Source: Gemmatimonadota bacterium
Lineage (GTDB): Bacteria; JAAXHH01
NCBI GenBank assembly: GCA_026705925.1
Contig: JAPOZT010000011.1
Span: 62,001 to 126,000 of the forward strand
Reading direction: 5' to 3'
Length of the DNA stretch: 64,000 bases
The position numbers were made by a program, and so were the translations under genes. Position 1 is the first letter of the stretch. Every line of letters begins with the position of its first letter. The notes beneath the pieces are model-generated. The model had not been told where the DNA came from. It ran no database searches and worked only from the letters and a program-made list of their open reading frames with translations. This document shows positions 54,805-63,023 of this stretch, piece after piece.

Positions 54805-55658
54805 GGCGCCAACCGGTTGCCGCGGGACGGGGAGGACGGGGAGTCCGGTTGTCCATCCCGTGATGCGGAAACCGGAAGATCCGGACGGGACTCCGCCGGA
54901 CGGGACTCCGCCGGACGGGACTCCGACAGTTGAGGCTCCGCCGGACGGGACTCCGACAGTCGGGGCGCCGTTTGATCACGCGACGGCAGGGAGGGCAGGG
55001 TCAGTGCGTTACTGAAGGCCGTTCCGCCCGAAACGACGAATTCCAGGGCTTCCTCGACCGACAGGTCCACGGGTACCACGTCCCGGCGAGGCACGATGAC
55101 CACGCGACCCGCGGCGGGATTGGGCGTATTGGGCACGAAAACGCTCACCAGATCCTCGCCTGGTTCTTCACTCGGCATGTCACCGGCAATGAAGGCGATC
55201 ATCCACGCGCCGCGGCGAGGGTACTCGACCACGACGGTCTTCCAGGTCCTGGTCTCCCCCGCCATCGTGAAGGTGTCCAGGATTTTCCTTACCGGGTGGT
55301 ACACCCTTCGCGCGACGGGAAGCCGCATCATGAGGTCTTCGAACCAGGTGATCAGCTTCCTGCCCAACACGTTCGAAGCCACGAAGCCGGCCAGGAAAAT
55401 CACGATCAGCATGAGGAGGATACCCAGTCCCGGGATACGGGTATCCAGTCCCAGCAACCCGCGGATGACCGGCGCGGCGAAGGAGTCCAGCCAGGTCAGC
55501 AGCCAGCTGAGTACGGCGATGGTGATGGTGAGCGGAATGAGTGCGATCAGCCCGGACACCATCGTGCGCTTGAGAAACTGGCGGACTTTGGAAAAACTGG
55601 ATTGCCGCTTCGGGAGGTTATCCATACTGAAAGTGGACTCCCTGTTGAAAGAGGACAT
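54750..55658 (-). CDS. DUF502 membrane protein with repetitive C-terminal tail
   Basis: 302 residues from the ATG at 55658 (GAAGG upstream); in-frame starts exist at 55679 and 55625. Two membrane helices (about 32-55 and 77-103) bracket a short loop, then a soluble domain with the DUF502 blocks PVARRVYHPVRKILDTF, VVVEYPRRGAWMIAFI, and VFVPNTPNPAAGRVVIVPRRDV. From about residue 212 the chain changes to a disordered Ser/Arg/Pro/Glu tail made of SRPAE-like 5-residue repeats. DUF502 has no firm function; some members are linked to envelope stress or sterol transport contexts. The tail is from 15-bp DNA repeats. Confidence 0.85.
   Translation of the reverse strand: MSSFNRESTFSMDNLPKRQSSFSKVRQFLKRTMVSGLIALIPLTITIAVLSWLLTWLDSFAAPVIRGLLGLDTRIPGLGILLMLIVIFLAGFVASNVLGRKLITWFEDLMMRLPVARRVYHPVRKILDTFTMAGETRTWKTVVVEYPRRGAWMIAFIAGDMPSEEPGEDLVSVFVPNTPNPAAGRVVIVPRRDVVPVDLSVEEALEFVVSGGTAFSNALTLPSLPSRDQTAPRLSESRPAEPQLSESRPAESRPAESRPDLPVSASRDGQPDSPSSPSRGNRLAPASMRGRRVHLTRTDDTM
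54881..54970. repeat. Six 15-bp tandem units in the DUF502 gene tail
   Basis: Units at 54881, 54896, 54911, 54926, 54941 and 54956; the first three and the fifth are identical CCGGACGGGACTCCG. They encode SRPAE-like repeats in frame. Confidence 0.9.
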
Positions 55659-55831
55659 AACACGCGCCTTCACTTTCAAAAACCTGTATCCGTTTCACCA
55701 CGCGAGACCGTACCCCTCAGGGGCCGCATGCTCTTCCATCCGTCCCGCGACCGAGGTTCCGGCGTCTCCCGCACCTATCCTGCTATACTGTTAGACGCAG
55801 ATTCCGCGTAGTTGGTTCAACGAAGTCGGTG

Positions 55832-57532
55832 CTATACCTTGAACAACTGGCCCATTCTTCTACCGAGTACTTTCCCTGTGAAGAGCAAACTGCATGCCAG
55901 GAGGATCATGCCCAGCATGCCCATGGCGCTCGCCATGTAGGGCCCGTCGGTAATGCGCCCCATCAGGCTGTAGATGGCCTTGGTAATGGGATAGTACTGT
56001 TCCTTGATGGCCAGGATCAGGCTGTCGCTCACTTCGAGCATGGCGAAGGAAAAGGAGAGGATGGCGCCCGCCGCTATGTTGGCGAGCACGAGGGGCATGG
56101 TGATTTTCCAGAGCGTCCTCAAGGGGCCGGCGCCCATGTTCATGGAAGCCTCTTCCAGGGTGACGCTCATCTGCTGGAATCCGGCGTAGGCCGCCCGGAC
56201 CATGTAGGGAAGGCGGCGCACGGCATAGGCGATGATCAGCAAGGGCACAGGGGAGACGCGGACGTCCAGGAAGGTCCCCGAAAAACCGGAGATGTAGCCG
56301 AAGGCGAGCACCAGACCCGGCAATGCCAGGGGCAACATGGCCACGGCGTCCAGCGCGTCCCGGAACGGGAAGCGGCGGCGGGTCAGCAGGTAGGCGATGG
56401 CGACGCCGAGGACGATATCGATGACGGTGCTCATCACGCTCAGCCACAGGCTGTTCCGGATGGAAAGCAGGGTCAGGTCGTGGGCGAAGATCTGCCCGTA
56501 ATAGGCGACGGTGTAGTCGGATGGAAGCACGGTCATGAACCAGCGTTCGGTCACGGAGGTGAGGACCACGCTGAGGTGGGGGATCAGCGCGATGCCCGTG
56601 ATGGAGAGGAGCATGCCCCAGATCAGGACGGTCTCGAGCGAGGTCGCACGTTTCGAGGCCGACGCCACGTGGCCGCGGGCGACCATTTCGTAGTGGCGGC
56701 CACCGAAGAACTTCTTGGAGAGATAGAACAGGGCGAGCGTGACCAGGACGACGAAGACGACCAGGGCGTAGCCAAGGGGATTAGCGTGGACGTCGGTGGA
56801 CATGTTGAAGATCTGGACCGCCACCACCTCGCGGAACTCGAAGATCAGGGGCGTGCCCAGATCCGTAAAAGCCCAGATGAACACGATGATCGCGCCGGCG
56901 AAGTATCCGGGCAGCATGAGCGGGAACGTAACGGTGCGGAACAGGCGGAAGCCGCCCGCGCCCACGTTGCGGGCCGACTCCTCCAGGCTGGGGTCCACGT
57001 TGGCCAGCGCCGCGGCGATGTTCAGGTACATGATGGGGTACAGGTGGAGCGCCTCGAGGATCACGACCCCCCAGAATCCGCCGCCTCCGAACCAGTCGAT
57101 GGGCGCGTCGATCAGTCCCGTTTCCAGGAGGAACAGGTTGATCGAACCGAACCGGGCAAACATCTGCTTCATCCCGATGGCGCCCACGAAGGGGGGCATG
57201 ATCATGGGCACGAGGGCGAGTCCGCCCAGCAGGCCCTTCCCGATGAAATCGTACCGTACGAGGGCGACGGCCATGGGCAGGGCGATGATCGTCGTCAGGG
57301 CGGTCGTGACGATGCCCAGCTCGAAACTGTTGATCAGCGCCCGCTGCTGCACGGGACTCTGCAGCATCAGCCCGAAGAACTCCACGGAAAACCGTTCGTC
57401 CGAGTAGAAGGCGTTCAACAGGACGTGCAGGATCGGGTAGAACAGGAAGAGGCCGAAGAAGAGGACGAGAATGCCCAGGATGGCGAGGACGCCGGGGGTC
57501 AGGTCCGAGAGATCGAATCGGGTGCTAGGCAT
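55832..57532 (-). CDS. ABC importer permease, two fused membrane domains (iron(III)/thiamine type)
   Basis: 566 residues with twelve helices in two halves. Each half contains the EAA loop with a G-x(8)-P: SARNVGAGGFRLFRTVTFPLMLPGYFAGAI (near 190-220) and EEASMNMGAGPLRTLWKITMPLVLANIAAGAI (near 455-485). The fused two-domain form is typical of FbpB/AfuB/ThiP-like permeases. It partners the ATPase and binding protein upstream in the operon. It is the last gene of the run, 22 bases after the ATPase gene. Iron, thiamine, phosphonate and polyamine are all possible substrates. Confidence 0.9.
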   Translation of the reverse strand: MPSTRFDLSDLTPGVLAILGILVLFFGLFLFYPILHVLLNAFYSDERFSVEFFGLMLQSPVQQRALINSFELGIVTTALTTIIALPMAVALVRYDFIGKGLLGGLALVPMIMPPFVGAIGMKQMFARFGSINLFLLETGLIDAPIDWFGGGGFWGVVILEALHLYPIMYLNIAAALANVDPSLEESARNVGAGGFRLFRTVTFPLMLPGYFAGAIIVFIWAFTDLGTPLIFEFREVVAVQIFNMSTDVHANPLGYALVVFVVLVTLALFYLSKKFFGGRHYEMVARGHVASASKRATSLETVLIWGMLLSITGIALIPHLSVVLTSVTERWFMTVLPSDYTVAYYGQIFAHDLTLLSIRNSLWLSVMSTVIDIVLGVAIAYLLTRRRFPFRDALDAVAMLPLALPGLVLAFGYISGFSGTFLDVRVSPVPLLIIAYAVRRLPYMVRAAYAGFQQMSVTLEEASMNMGAGPLRTLWKITMPLVLANIAAGAILSFSFAMLEVSDSLILAIKEQYYPITKAIYSLMGRITDGPYMASAMGMLGMILLACSLLFTGKVLGRRMGQLFKV

Positions 57533-57554
57533 GGGGGCAAGCTCCGCGGTACCG

Positions 57555-58676
57555 CTATCCCGGTTTCCCGAGCACGACGACCTGCGACGCGTCGCAGGTC
57601 AATCGAACCGGCGCGCCGGGCCCCGCGAGTCTACGGCCGGGGCGGTGGTCCACCAGCTTCATGGGCGTGCCGTCGTCCAGCCGGACCGAATACTGCTCGT
57701 GGTCGCCGAGGTAGACAGTCTGCCGCACGACGCCGTCCATCACGTTCTCGCCCTCGCGGGCGGCGGTGTCCTCGCCCGAGGCGGTGTCTTCGCCGGCGTC
57801 GGCGTCCGGATCCGAAACCCGGATGGCTTCGGGCCGGACGGAGCAGACCACTTCGTCTCCCGGCGACAGGTCCTCGACGGGCTCGACCGTCGAATGGAGG
57901 ACGCCAAAGGCGGTCTCTACGGCCAGGGGAAGCTCCGAACGTGTCAACCGGCCGGCCACGAAATTCGTTTCCCCGATGAAATCCGCCACGAAGGCGTTCG
58001 CGGGCCGATCGTAGATCGAACGCGGCTCCCCGGTCTGGGCCACGGCCCCCATGTCCATCACGGCCACGCGGTCCGCCATGGAAAGGGCTTCCTTCTGGTC
58101 GTGGGTCACATAGATCATCGTCGTGCCGGTCTCGTCGTGGATCCGCCGTATCTCATCACGCATTTCCAGGCGGAGCCGGGCGTCCAGGTTGGACAGCGGC
58201 TCGTCGAGCAGCACCACGTCGGGACGGATCACGAGGGCGCGGGCCAGGGCCACGCGCTGCTGCTGACCGCCGGACAACTGGTTCGGCGACCGCTCCCCGT
58301 AGGGATCCATCCGCACCATCTTGAGGGCTTCCGAGACGCGGTCGTTCTGTTCAGAAGACGGGATCTTGCGCAGGACGAGTCCATAGGCCACGTTCTCCCA
58401 GACGGACATGTGCGGCCAGAGCGCGTAGTTCTGGAACACCATGCCCGTGTTCCGCCGGTGGGGAGGCGTCTTCGTCACGTCATGATCGTCGAACAGGATG
58501 CTTCCCGCGTCGGGCGCGTAGAACCCGGCGATCAACCGAAGAAGCGTCGTCTTTCCGCAGCCGGACGGGCCCAGGAGAAAGAACAGTTCACCCCCGGCGA
58601 TCTCCACCGATACGTCGTCGACCGCCGTCACGTCACCGAATTTCCGGGTTATGCCCCGCAGGGTCAAACCGACCAT
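57555..58676 (-). CDS. ABC importer ATP-binding protein (FbpC/PotA-like)
   Basis: 373 residues. The nucleotide-binding domain has GPSGCGKTTLLRLIAGF (near 38), QLSGGQQQRVALARAL (near 133) and VVLLDEPLSNLDARLR (near 155). A C-terminal TOBE domain (about 250-373) includes FIGETNFVAG and SVRPEAIRV. This pattern is typical of Fe(III), polyamine or sugar CUT1/MOI-type importers. A Gly/Glu-rich loop (AGEDTASGEDTAA) is inserted in the TOBE domain. A perfect 22-bp palindrome lies in the coding sequence near its 3' end (57579-57600). Confidence 0.94.
   Translation of the reverse strand: MVGLTLRGITRKFGDVTAVDDVSVEIAGGELFFLLGPSGCGKTTLLRLIAGFYAPDAGSILFDDHDVTKTPPHRRNTGMVFQNYALWPHMSVWENVAYGLVLRKIPSSEQNDRVSEALKMVRMDPYGERSPNQLSGGQQQRVALARALVIRPDVVLLDEPLSNLDARLRLEMRDEIRRIHDETGTTMIYVTHDQKEALSMADRVAVMDMGAVAQTGEPRSIYDRPANAFVADFIGETNFVAGRLTRSELPLAVETAFGVLHSTVEPVEDLSPGDEVVCSVRPEAIRVSDPDADAGEDTASGEDTAAREGENVMDGVVRQTVYLGDHEQYSVRLDDGTPMKLVDHRPGRRLAGPGAPVRLTCDASQVVVLGKPG
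57579..57600. repeat. 22-bp perfect palindrome inside the ABC ATPase gene
   Basis: Self-complementary with core TGCGACGCGTCGCA; the same 14-bp core occurs as an 18-bp perfect palindrome at 58780-58797 in the spacer before this gene. Confidence 0.85.
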
Positions 58677-58779
58677 GTTTCGGTCACTCCAGATGTGAAA
58701 AATTGTTCAGGGTATGAAATAACACGCGGCCGTCCGTGCCGGACGCGACGCGTGTCTCCGCGCCGACTGCGACATGCCG

Positions 58780-58797
58780 GTTGCGACGCGTCGCAAC
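58780..58797. repeat. 18-bp perfect palindrome between the binding-protein and ATPase genes
   Basis: GTTGCGACGCGTCGCAAC. It lies in the 147-base spacer after the binding-protein gene stop (58824) and before the ATPase ATG (58676). Spacer hairpins at this place often shield the upstream binding-protein mRNA, giving more binding protein than ATPase. Confidence 0.7.
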
Positions 58798-58823
58798 GAG
58801 CCGTCCGAAGGCTGGCCCTCACC

Positions 58824-60287
58824 TCATCCGCTTCTCCGCTTCATCCGCCAGAGGTATAGCACCATCCCCGCCAATAACAGGCCGCTGCCGGAGAACAGCA
58901 GGTACCTGGCGCCGGCCCAACCGGAGGCACCCGATCCGTACTTGTCGGCCGCCAACCGGCTCCACGAGAGCAGGGTCCGGTTCCGGAAGGCCTGGTCCCG
59001 CCAGCGGTCGCCCAGGGCCAGCGATTCCTCCTCCGTGATGGGTACGGCGCCCAGCGACGGCAGGATACGCTCCACTTCTCCCCTTTCGATGGCGCGCCGC
59101 CACGTTCGTTGCAGGGCAGCGTGGGCGTCGATGACGAAGACGCCGATCATGTCGTCGACGATATGACGCCGCGCGGCGCCTTTCACGGCATCGTACATGA
59201 ATGACGATTTCCACGCAAAGGGATTGAAAGTGACCGAGGTATGCGACGGATCGATGCGCTGGTAGAGGCGGGGCAGCACCGTGAACCGGTTCAGCTGGAA
59301 CTGCTCCGGTCCGCCCGGCGTGCCGGGTTTTTGCATCCACAGGCGCTGGCCGGCTTCGGACAGGACAAAGCGAAGGAAGGACTGCGCCACCGCCATGTTG
59401 GGCGCGCCTTTCAGAATGGATATGCCGTCCGGGTTCAGGATCGTGAGATTGTCCGGCATGGTATATCCGATCATGTCGGGGCCCACGGCGTTGATCTGCG
59501 CCCAGGCGTAGAAATCGATGGCCATCCCGTAGGCTACTTCGCCGGACGTCACGTCCTTGGGCACCTGGCTTCCCGAATTCGCGAACCCCCGGGCGTTGGC
59601 GCCCAGGGCGGTGATGATCTGCCAGCCCCGTTCCCAGCCGTAGACCTGCAGCATGATCTCGAATGGCACGTGCGCGCTGCCGCTCTTCCGGGGATCGGCC
59701 GCGCCGACCCACGAGTAGAGTCCGGGATCGGCCAGGTCTTCCCAGGTCTCCGGCACGGGCAGTTCCACGAGTTGCGCCACCCGCTTGTTGTACATGATGC
59801 CGAACCCGGCCATCGTCGCGCCGTACCACCGGTATTTTGCGTCGTATATCGGATATCCGCCCGCCTCGGCCGGCAGCCCCTCCAACTGGTCATCGGGAAG
59901 GCGGTAAGGCGCCAGCAGGTCGAGGCGTGCCAGTTCCACGAACGGATCGCTGCCTCCCCCGTACATCATGTCGATCCCGATGCCGTCCGGCTTGCCGGTG
60001 AACTCGGACTTTATGAACCGGATGATCTCCGAAGTCCCGCCCACGTCCATCCACTCGATCTCGACCCCGCGGCCGGTTTCTTCGCGGTAAAAAGCGTCGA
60101 AACCCCGGGTGAATTCGTAGCGGATGCCTTCCCAGTGCGGAGAGACGATGACCAGGCGGTCCTGCGCGGTGATGGAAGCCGGGTCGCCGGCGTGAAATAC
60201 GACGCCCGTGAAGAGGAGACCCCGAAAGAGGAGACCCCGTAGGAGGAGACCCCGCAGGAGGGAACGAATGACTGGCCGACAGTTCAA
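58824..60287 (-). CDS. ABC importer substrate-binding protein with C-terminal membrane anchor
   Basis: 487 residues. The signal region contains three 5-residue repeats (GLLLR, GLLFR, GLLFT). The mature part is a family 1/iron-type solute-binding fold: LVIVSPHWEGIRYEFTRGF, GGGSDPFVELARL, VPETWEDLADPGLY and GFANSGSQVPKDVTSGEVAYGMAIDF. Residues about 455-480 (YLLFSGSGLLLAGMVLYLW) form a membrane helix with basic residues after it, unusual for a soluble binding protein. It would hold the protein at the inner membrane next to its permease. Its upstream neighbour is the CorA-like gene, 25 bases away. Confidence 0.85.
   Translation of the reverse strand: MNCRPVIRSLLRGLLLRGLLFRGLLFTGVVFHAGDPASITAQDRLVIVSPHWEGIRYEFTRGFDAFYREETGRGVEIEWMDVGGTSEIIRFIKSEFTGKPDGIGIDMMYGGGSDPFVELARLDLLAPYRLPDDQLEGLPAEAGGYPIYDAKYRWYGATMAGFGIMYNKRVAQLVELPVPETWEDLADPGLYSWVGAADPRKSGSAHVPFEIMLQVYGWERGWQIITALGANARGFANSGSQVPKDVTSGEVAYGMAIDFYAWAQINAVGPDMIGYTMPDNLTILNPDGISILKGAPNMAVAQSFLRFVLSEAGQRLWMQKPGTPGGPEQFQLNRFTVLPRLYQRIDPSHTSVTFNPFAWKSSFMYDAVKGAARRHIVDDMIGVFVIDAHAALQRTWRRAIERGEVERILPSLGAVPITEEESLALGDRWRDQAFRNRTLLSWSRLAADKYGSGASGWAGARYLLFSGSGLLLAGMVLYLWRMKRRSG
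60211..60260. repeat. 15-bp tandem units in the binding-protein signal peptide
   Basis: Units at 60211, 60226 and 60241, plus a partial fourth, each A(A/G)GAGGAGACCCCG. They give in-frame repeats of Gly-Leu-Leu-Leu/Phe-Arg in the leader. Confidence 0.88.
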
Positions 60288-60312
60288 CAGTACCTCGGGG
60301 AGTTTAAGTCCG

Positions 60313-61245
60313 TTATCGCTTTCTCGCTGTGAGGACCAGCACGATGGCGACCAGCAACGAAACTGCCAGGCCGATGCCCACGACCGCCGGCGTGGCCACG
60401 TTGCTCATCGGGGGATCGTCGATCCCGAGCAGGACGGCTATGACGAGCACAGGAAGCAACAGGGCGACCAGGAAGGTCAGGCGCCGCGAGGAGGCGTCGA
60501 TGCTCCTGAGGGCTTTCGTCTGGGCGGCCATCGCCGCGTCGTTCAGCATTTCCCAGGTGCGCGTGAGCGCGTCGGCCATATTCCTGAACCGGTGATACGC
60601 GTCCTGCAGTTGGATGACCGCATCCGGCTGCAGGGAGAGTTTCTCGCCGGCGTATAGCGAGTGGACGATGTCGCATTGTGGTCTTACGAGATGGATCATG
60701 TCGTTCAGGCGGCGCTGCCTGTCGTAGATCCATCGGGCTTCCAGGTCCTGGTCCGGTGGAATCGTTTCCACGACAAGCTCGGCAACCAGCGGGTCCTGGC
60801 AGTCGGCAATGGTCTGCATGATCAGGCCGACCGACTGGTCCGTGGACCGCATCAACTGGGCATCCCGCTGGATCCGGTCCTTGACATCCTGCAAAAAGGG
60901 CATGGGAGTGGCGTGAACGGTAACCAGGTAGCCGGGCGCCAGGAAGAATCCCAACTTGGCCGGTGGCGCGTCCGGACGCTCCTGCACGTGCAGGACGATG
61001 AACAGGTGCCCCGGAAACACGGCCGAGTAGGGCCGGGTGGAGACCTCCCGGCAAGCCTTCACCGACAGGGGATGGACGCCGAACTCCTTGAAATCGCTCA
61101 GAAACGCCGCGTCTTCGTCCGTGATCTGCTCGATGTCCAGCCAGAACAGGCCCCTGGAGCCGTCCAGGGTCTCCTGGAGATGGGAGAGGGACACGTCATC
61201 GTAGCGGATGACGTTGTTCTGTTCTACGATCAGCAAGTCCCGCAT
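60313..61245 (-). CDS. CorA-family membrane protein lacking the GMN motif
   Basis: 310 residues. The N-terminal cytoplasmic domain (about 1-245) has CorA-like features (LFWLDIEQITDEDAAFL, the long helix around 215-245). Two C-terminal helices (about 252-275 and 282-306) are correct in place. The signature Gly-Met-Asn selectivity motif at the end of helix one is replaced: LVIAVLLGIDDPPM gives Gly-Ile-Asp. CorA and ZntB relatives move Mg2+, Co2+ or Zn2+; with this change the transport ability and ion are doubtful. It overlaps nothing and follows the amino-acid permease by 8 bases with GAGGG before the ATG. Confidence 0.78.
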   Translation of the reverse strand: MRDLLIVEQNNVIRYDDVSLSHLQETLDGSRGLFWLDIEQITDEDAAFLSDFKEFGVHPLSVKACREVSTRPYSAVFPGHLFIVLHVQERPDAPPAKLGFFLAPGYLVTVHATPMPFLQDVKDRIQRDAQLMRSTDQSVGLIMQTIADCQDPLVAELVVETIPPDQDLEARWIYDRQRRLNDMIHLVRPQCDIVHSLYAGEKLSLQPDAVIQLQDAYHRFRNMADALTRTWEMLNDAAMAAQTKALRSIDASSRRLTFLVALLLPVLVIAVLLGIDDPPMSNVATPAVVGIGLAVSLLVAIVLVLTARKR

Positions 61246-61253
61246 GAAATCCC

Positions 61254-62678
61254 TCAGATTCCTTTGTTTTTCTTTTCCCAGTAGAAGTAGAAGGGAAAGC
61301 CGGCGGCGACGATGGCCAGGCCGATGAGCGTATTGTAGATGAAATCCACGTTAGTCAGCAGCGACACCAGGTAACCGGTGATCACGGCGAGGAAGAGCAG
61401 GGGCGTAATCGGATAGCCCCAGGTCCTGTAAGGCCGCTTCGCGTCGGGACGGCTGTAGCGCAGCACGATGACCGCGGCGATCGCGAGGATGGAAAAGGCG
61501 TACGATGTGAAGGAACCGTAGGAGATGATATCCTCGAACCTCGGCGTCAGCGCGAACAGGGCGGCCAGTATGCCCTGGGCGAGGATGGATGCCGCCGGCG
61601 TGCGGAACCTCGGGTGTGCGCGGCTGAGCCCCTTGAAGAAGAGACCGTCCCTGCTTTGGGCGAAAAAGAGGCGGGGCGCCACCAGCATGTGCACGTTCAC
61701 CCCGCCGAAGGTGGAACACATCACGCCGATCGAGATGAAGAGCGCGCCCCCGTCGCCGAGCAGGACCTTCATCACGTCCGCCGCGATCCACTGCGAGGTC
61801 TGGACCTGCTCGAAGGGCAGGACCAGCATGTAGACGAAGTTCGCCGCCAGATAGATCGCGATTACGAAGAGTATGCCGACGATGATCGACAGGGGGAGAT
61901 TGCGGCGCGGATCGCGCATCTCCCCGGCGACGTAACTGGAGAAGGTCCATCCTTCGTACGAGAACAGGCCGGTCACCATGGCCGCGCCGAAAGCGCCCAG
62001 CGCGAATCCGCCCACGGACGTCCCGCCGCCGCCGAACAGCGGCGAGAAATGCTCCATCGATCCCTTCTCGGCCATGAAAAGGCCCAGCAGGATGAGTCCG
62101 CCGAGCGCGGCCACCTTGATGAAGGTAAACAGGTTGGTGACCCTGCCGCTCCATCGGACGCCGACCACGTTGATCATCATCAGGATCAACACGCACGCCG
62201 AGGCGATCACCGCCTGGGCGCCGTCGCTCAGGACGATGCCCTGGCCGCCCGCGTCGGCGGTGAGGATGTTGACCACGCTGGCCAGGTAATTGGCGAATAC
62301 GTTGGCGACGGCGGCGATGGAAACCGGCCACACGAGCCAGAATGCGGACCAGCCGTAGATGAAGGTAACCCAGCGCCGGCGATAGGCTTCGCGGACGTAG
62401 ACGTACTGGCCGCCGGTCCGGGGCAGCATGGCGCCGAGTTCGGCGATGCAGAGTCCGCCGCACAGTGCGAGGAGACCGCAGACCAGCCAGACGAGCAAGC
62501 TCATGCCCGGCGAGCCCACGTTGGAGGCGATGGCACTCGGCGCCTGGAAGATGCCGGAACCGATGACGCCGCCCACGATGATGGTGGTGGCTTCGAGGGG
62601 GCCGAGCCCCCGAACGAGACCTTCGTCTTCGGTATCGGCTACCGGATCTGCGGCGGTATTCGAATCGGTTTCAGCCAA
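61254..62678 (-). CDS. Amino-acid/polyamine/organocation (APC) family permease
   Basis: 474 residues from a TTG with GAGGTG upstream. Twelve hydrophobic helices are expected. VGGVIGSGIFQAP (helix 1, about 35-48) is the APC substrate-binding loop, and GWSAFWLVWP and the AAMVTGLFSYEGW segment (helix 6) fit the LAT-like branch. It would import an amino acid or polyamine by proton symport or exchange. It heads the minus-strand run leading into the CorA and ABC importer genes; the joint presence suggests cotranscription but not a shared substrate. Confidence 0.9.
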   Translation of the reverse strand: MAETDSNTAADPVADTEDEGLVRGLGPLEATTIIVGGVIGSGIFQAPSAIASNVGSPGMSLLVWLVCGLLALCGGLCIAELGAMLPRTGGQYVYVREAYRRRWVTFIYGWSAFWLVWPVSIAAVANVFANYLASVVNILTADAGGQGIVLSDGAQAVIASACVLILMMINVVGVRWSGRVTNLFTFIKVAALGGLILLGLFMAEKGSMEHFSPLFGGGGTSVGGFALGAFGAAMVTGLFSYEGWTFSSYVAGEMRDPRRNLPLSIIVGILFVIAIYLAANFVYMLVLPFEQVQTSQWIAADVMKVLLGDGGALFISIGVMCSTFGGVNVHMLVAPRLFFAQSRDGLFFKGLSRAHPRFRTPAASILAQGILAALFALTPRFEDIISYGSFTSYAFSILAIAAVIVLRYSRPDAKRPYRTWGYPITPLLFLAVITGYLVSLLTNVDFIYNTLIGLAIVAAGFPFYFYWEKKNKGI

Positions 62679-62791
62679 TCCTCACCTCGACGGAAATACT
62701 TGTTAAATCAGGCATAAACATGTGTAATGCATCCATATTCGCAGGTCAATAACAATCACATTAAAGCCGGGTGTGCGAACCGGTTATTGCC

Positions 62792-62820
62792 TTGACACCC
62801 TACCCGTCCGGGTCTATATT
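62792..62820 (+). promoter_or_regulatory. Consensus promoter of the CAT-anticodon tRNA
   Basis: TTGACA (62792-62797), exact 17-bp spacer, TATATT (62815-62820); expected start about 10 bases before the tRNA. Confidence 0.88.
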
Positions 62821-62836
62821 GGGATGTTCGATTCGA

Positions 62837-62910
62837 GGCGGCGTAGCTCAGTTGGTCAGAGCATCGGAATCATAATCCGAGTGTCCGGGGTTCGAATCCC
62901 TGCGCCGCTA
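62837..62910 (+). tRNA. tRNA with anticodon CAT (elongator Met most likely)
   Basis: 74 nt. Acceptor GGCGGCG (62837-62843) pairs with CGCCGCT (62903-62909), with a terminal G-U pair, discriminator A. The anticodon stem TCGGA/TCCGA holds loop ATCATAA, giving CAT. A standard T arm (CCGGG TTCGAAT CCCTG) is present. CAT is shared by elongator Met and by the Ile tRNA whose C34 is lysidine-modified; the adjacent tilS makes the latter a real alternative. CCA is not encoded. Confidence 0.9.
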
Positions 62911-62916
62911 TGTTCC

Positions 62917-62953
62917 ATGGCCTTTCTGCACTCGGAAGGCCATTTTCATTTTG
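62917..62953 (+). terminator. Intrinsic terminator of the tRNA
   Basis: Stem ATGGCCTT/AAGGCCAT (62917-62924, 62936-62943) with an 11-base loop, followed by TTTTCATTTT. It begins 6 bases after the tRNA, so the tRNA is a single-gene unit. Confidence 0.85.
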
Positions 62954-62995
62954 CCTTCCCCGCGGTTTCCCATGCGCGCAACGCGCGATTCCTCC

Positions 62996-63023
62996 ATGCC
63001 CGATACGATATGCCCGATACGAT
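62996..63023 (+). repeat. 14-bp tandem duplication over the tilS start
   Basis: ATGCCCGATACGAT occurs at 62996-63009 and 63010-63023. Each copy supplies an ATG; only the second is in the tilS frame. Confidence 0.82.

Noticed and set aside
54881-54970. DUF502 15-bp repeats as a CRISPR or transposon end
   Set aside because: Units abut each other and stay in frame within a coding sequence; no inverted ends or transposase.
55829-57979. 716-codon plus-strand open frame opposite the ABC permease and ATPase genes
   Set aside because: It mirrors the codon structure of the minus-strand genes; its translation is His/Gln/Arg/Gly-rich with no family pattern, and no ribosome site precedes it.
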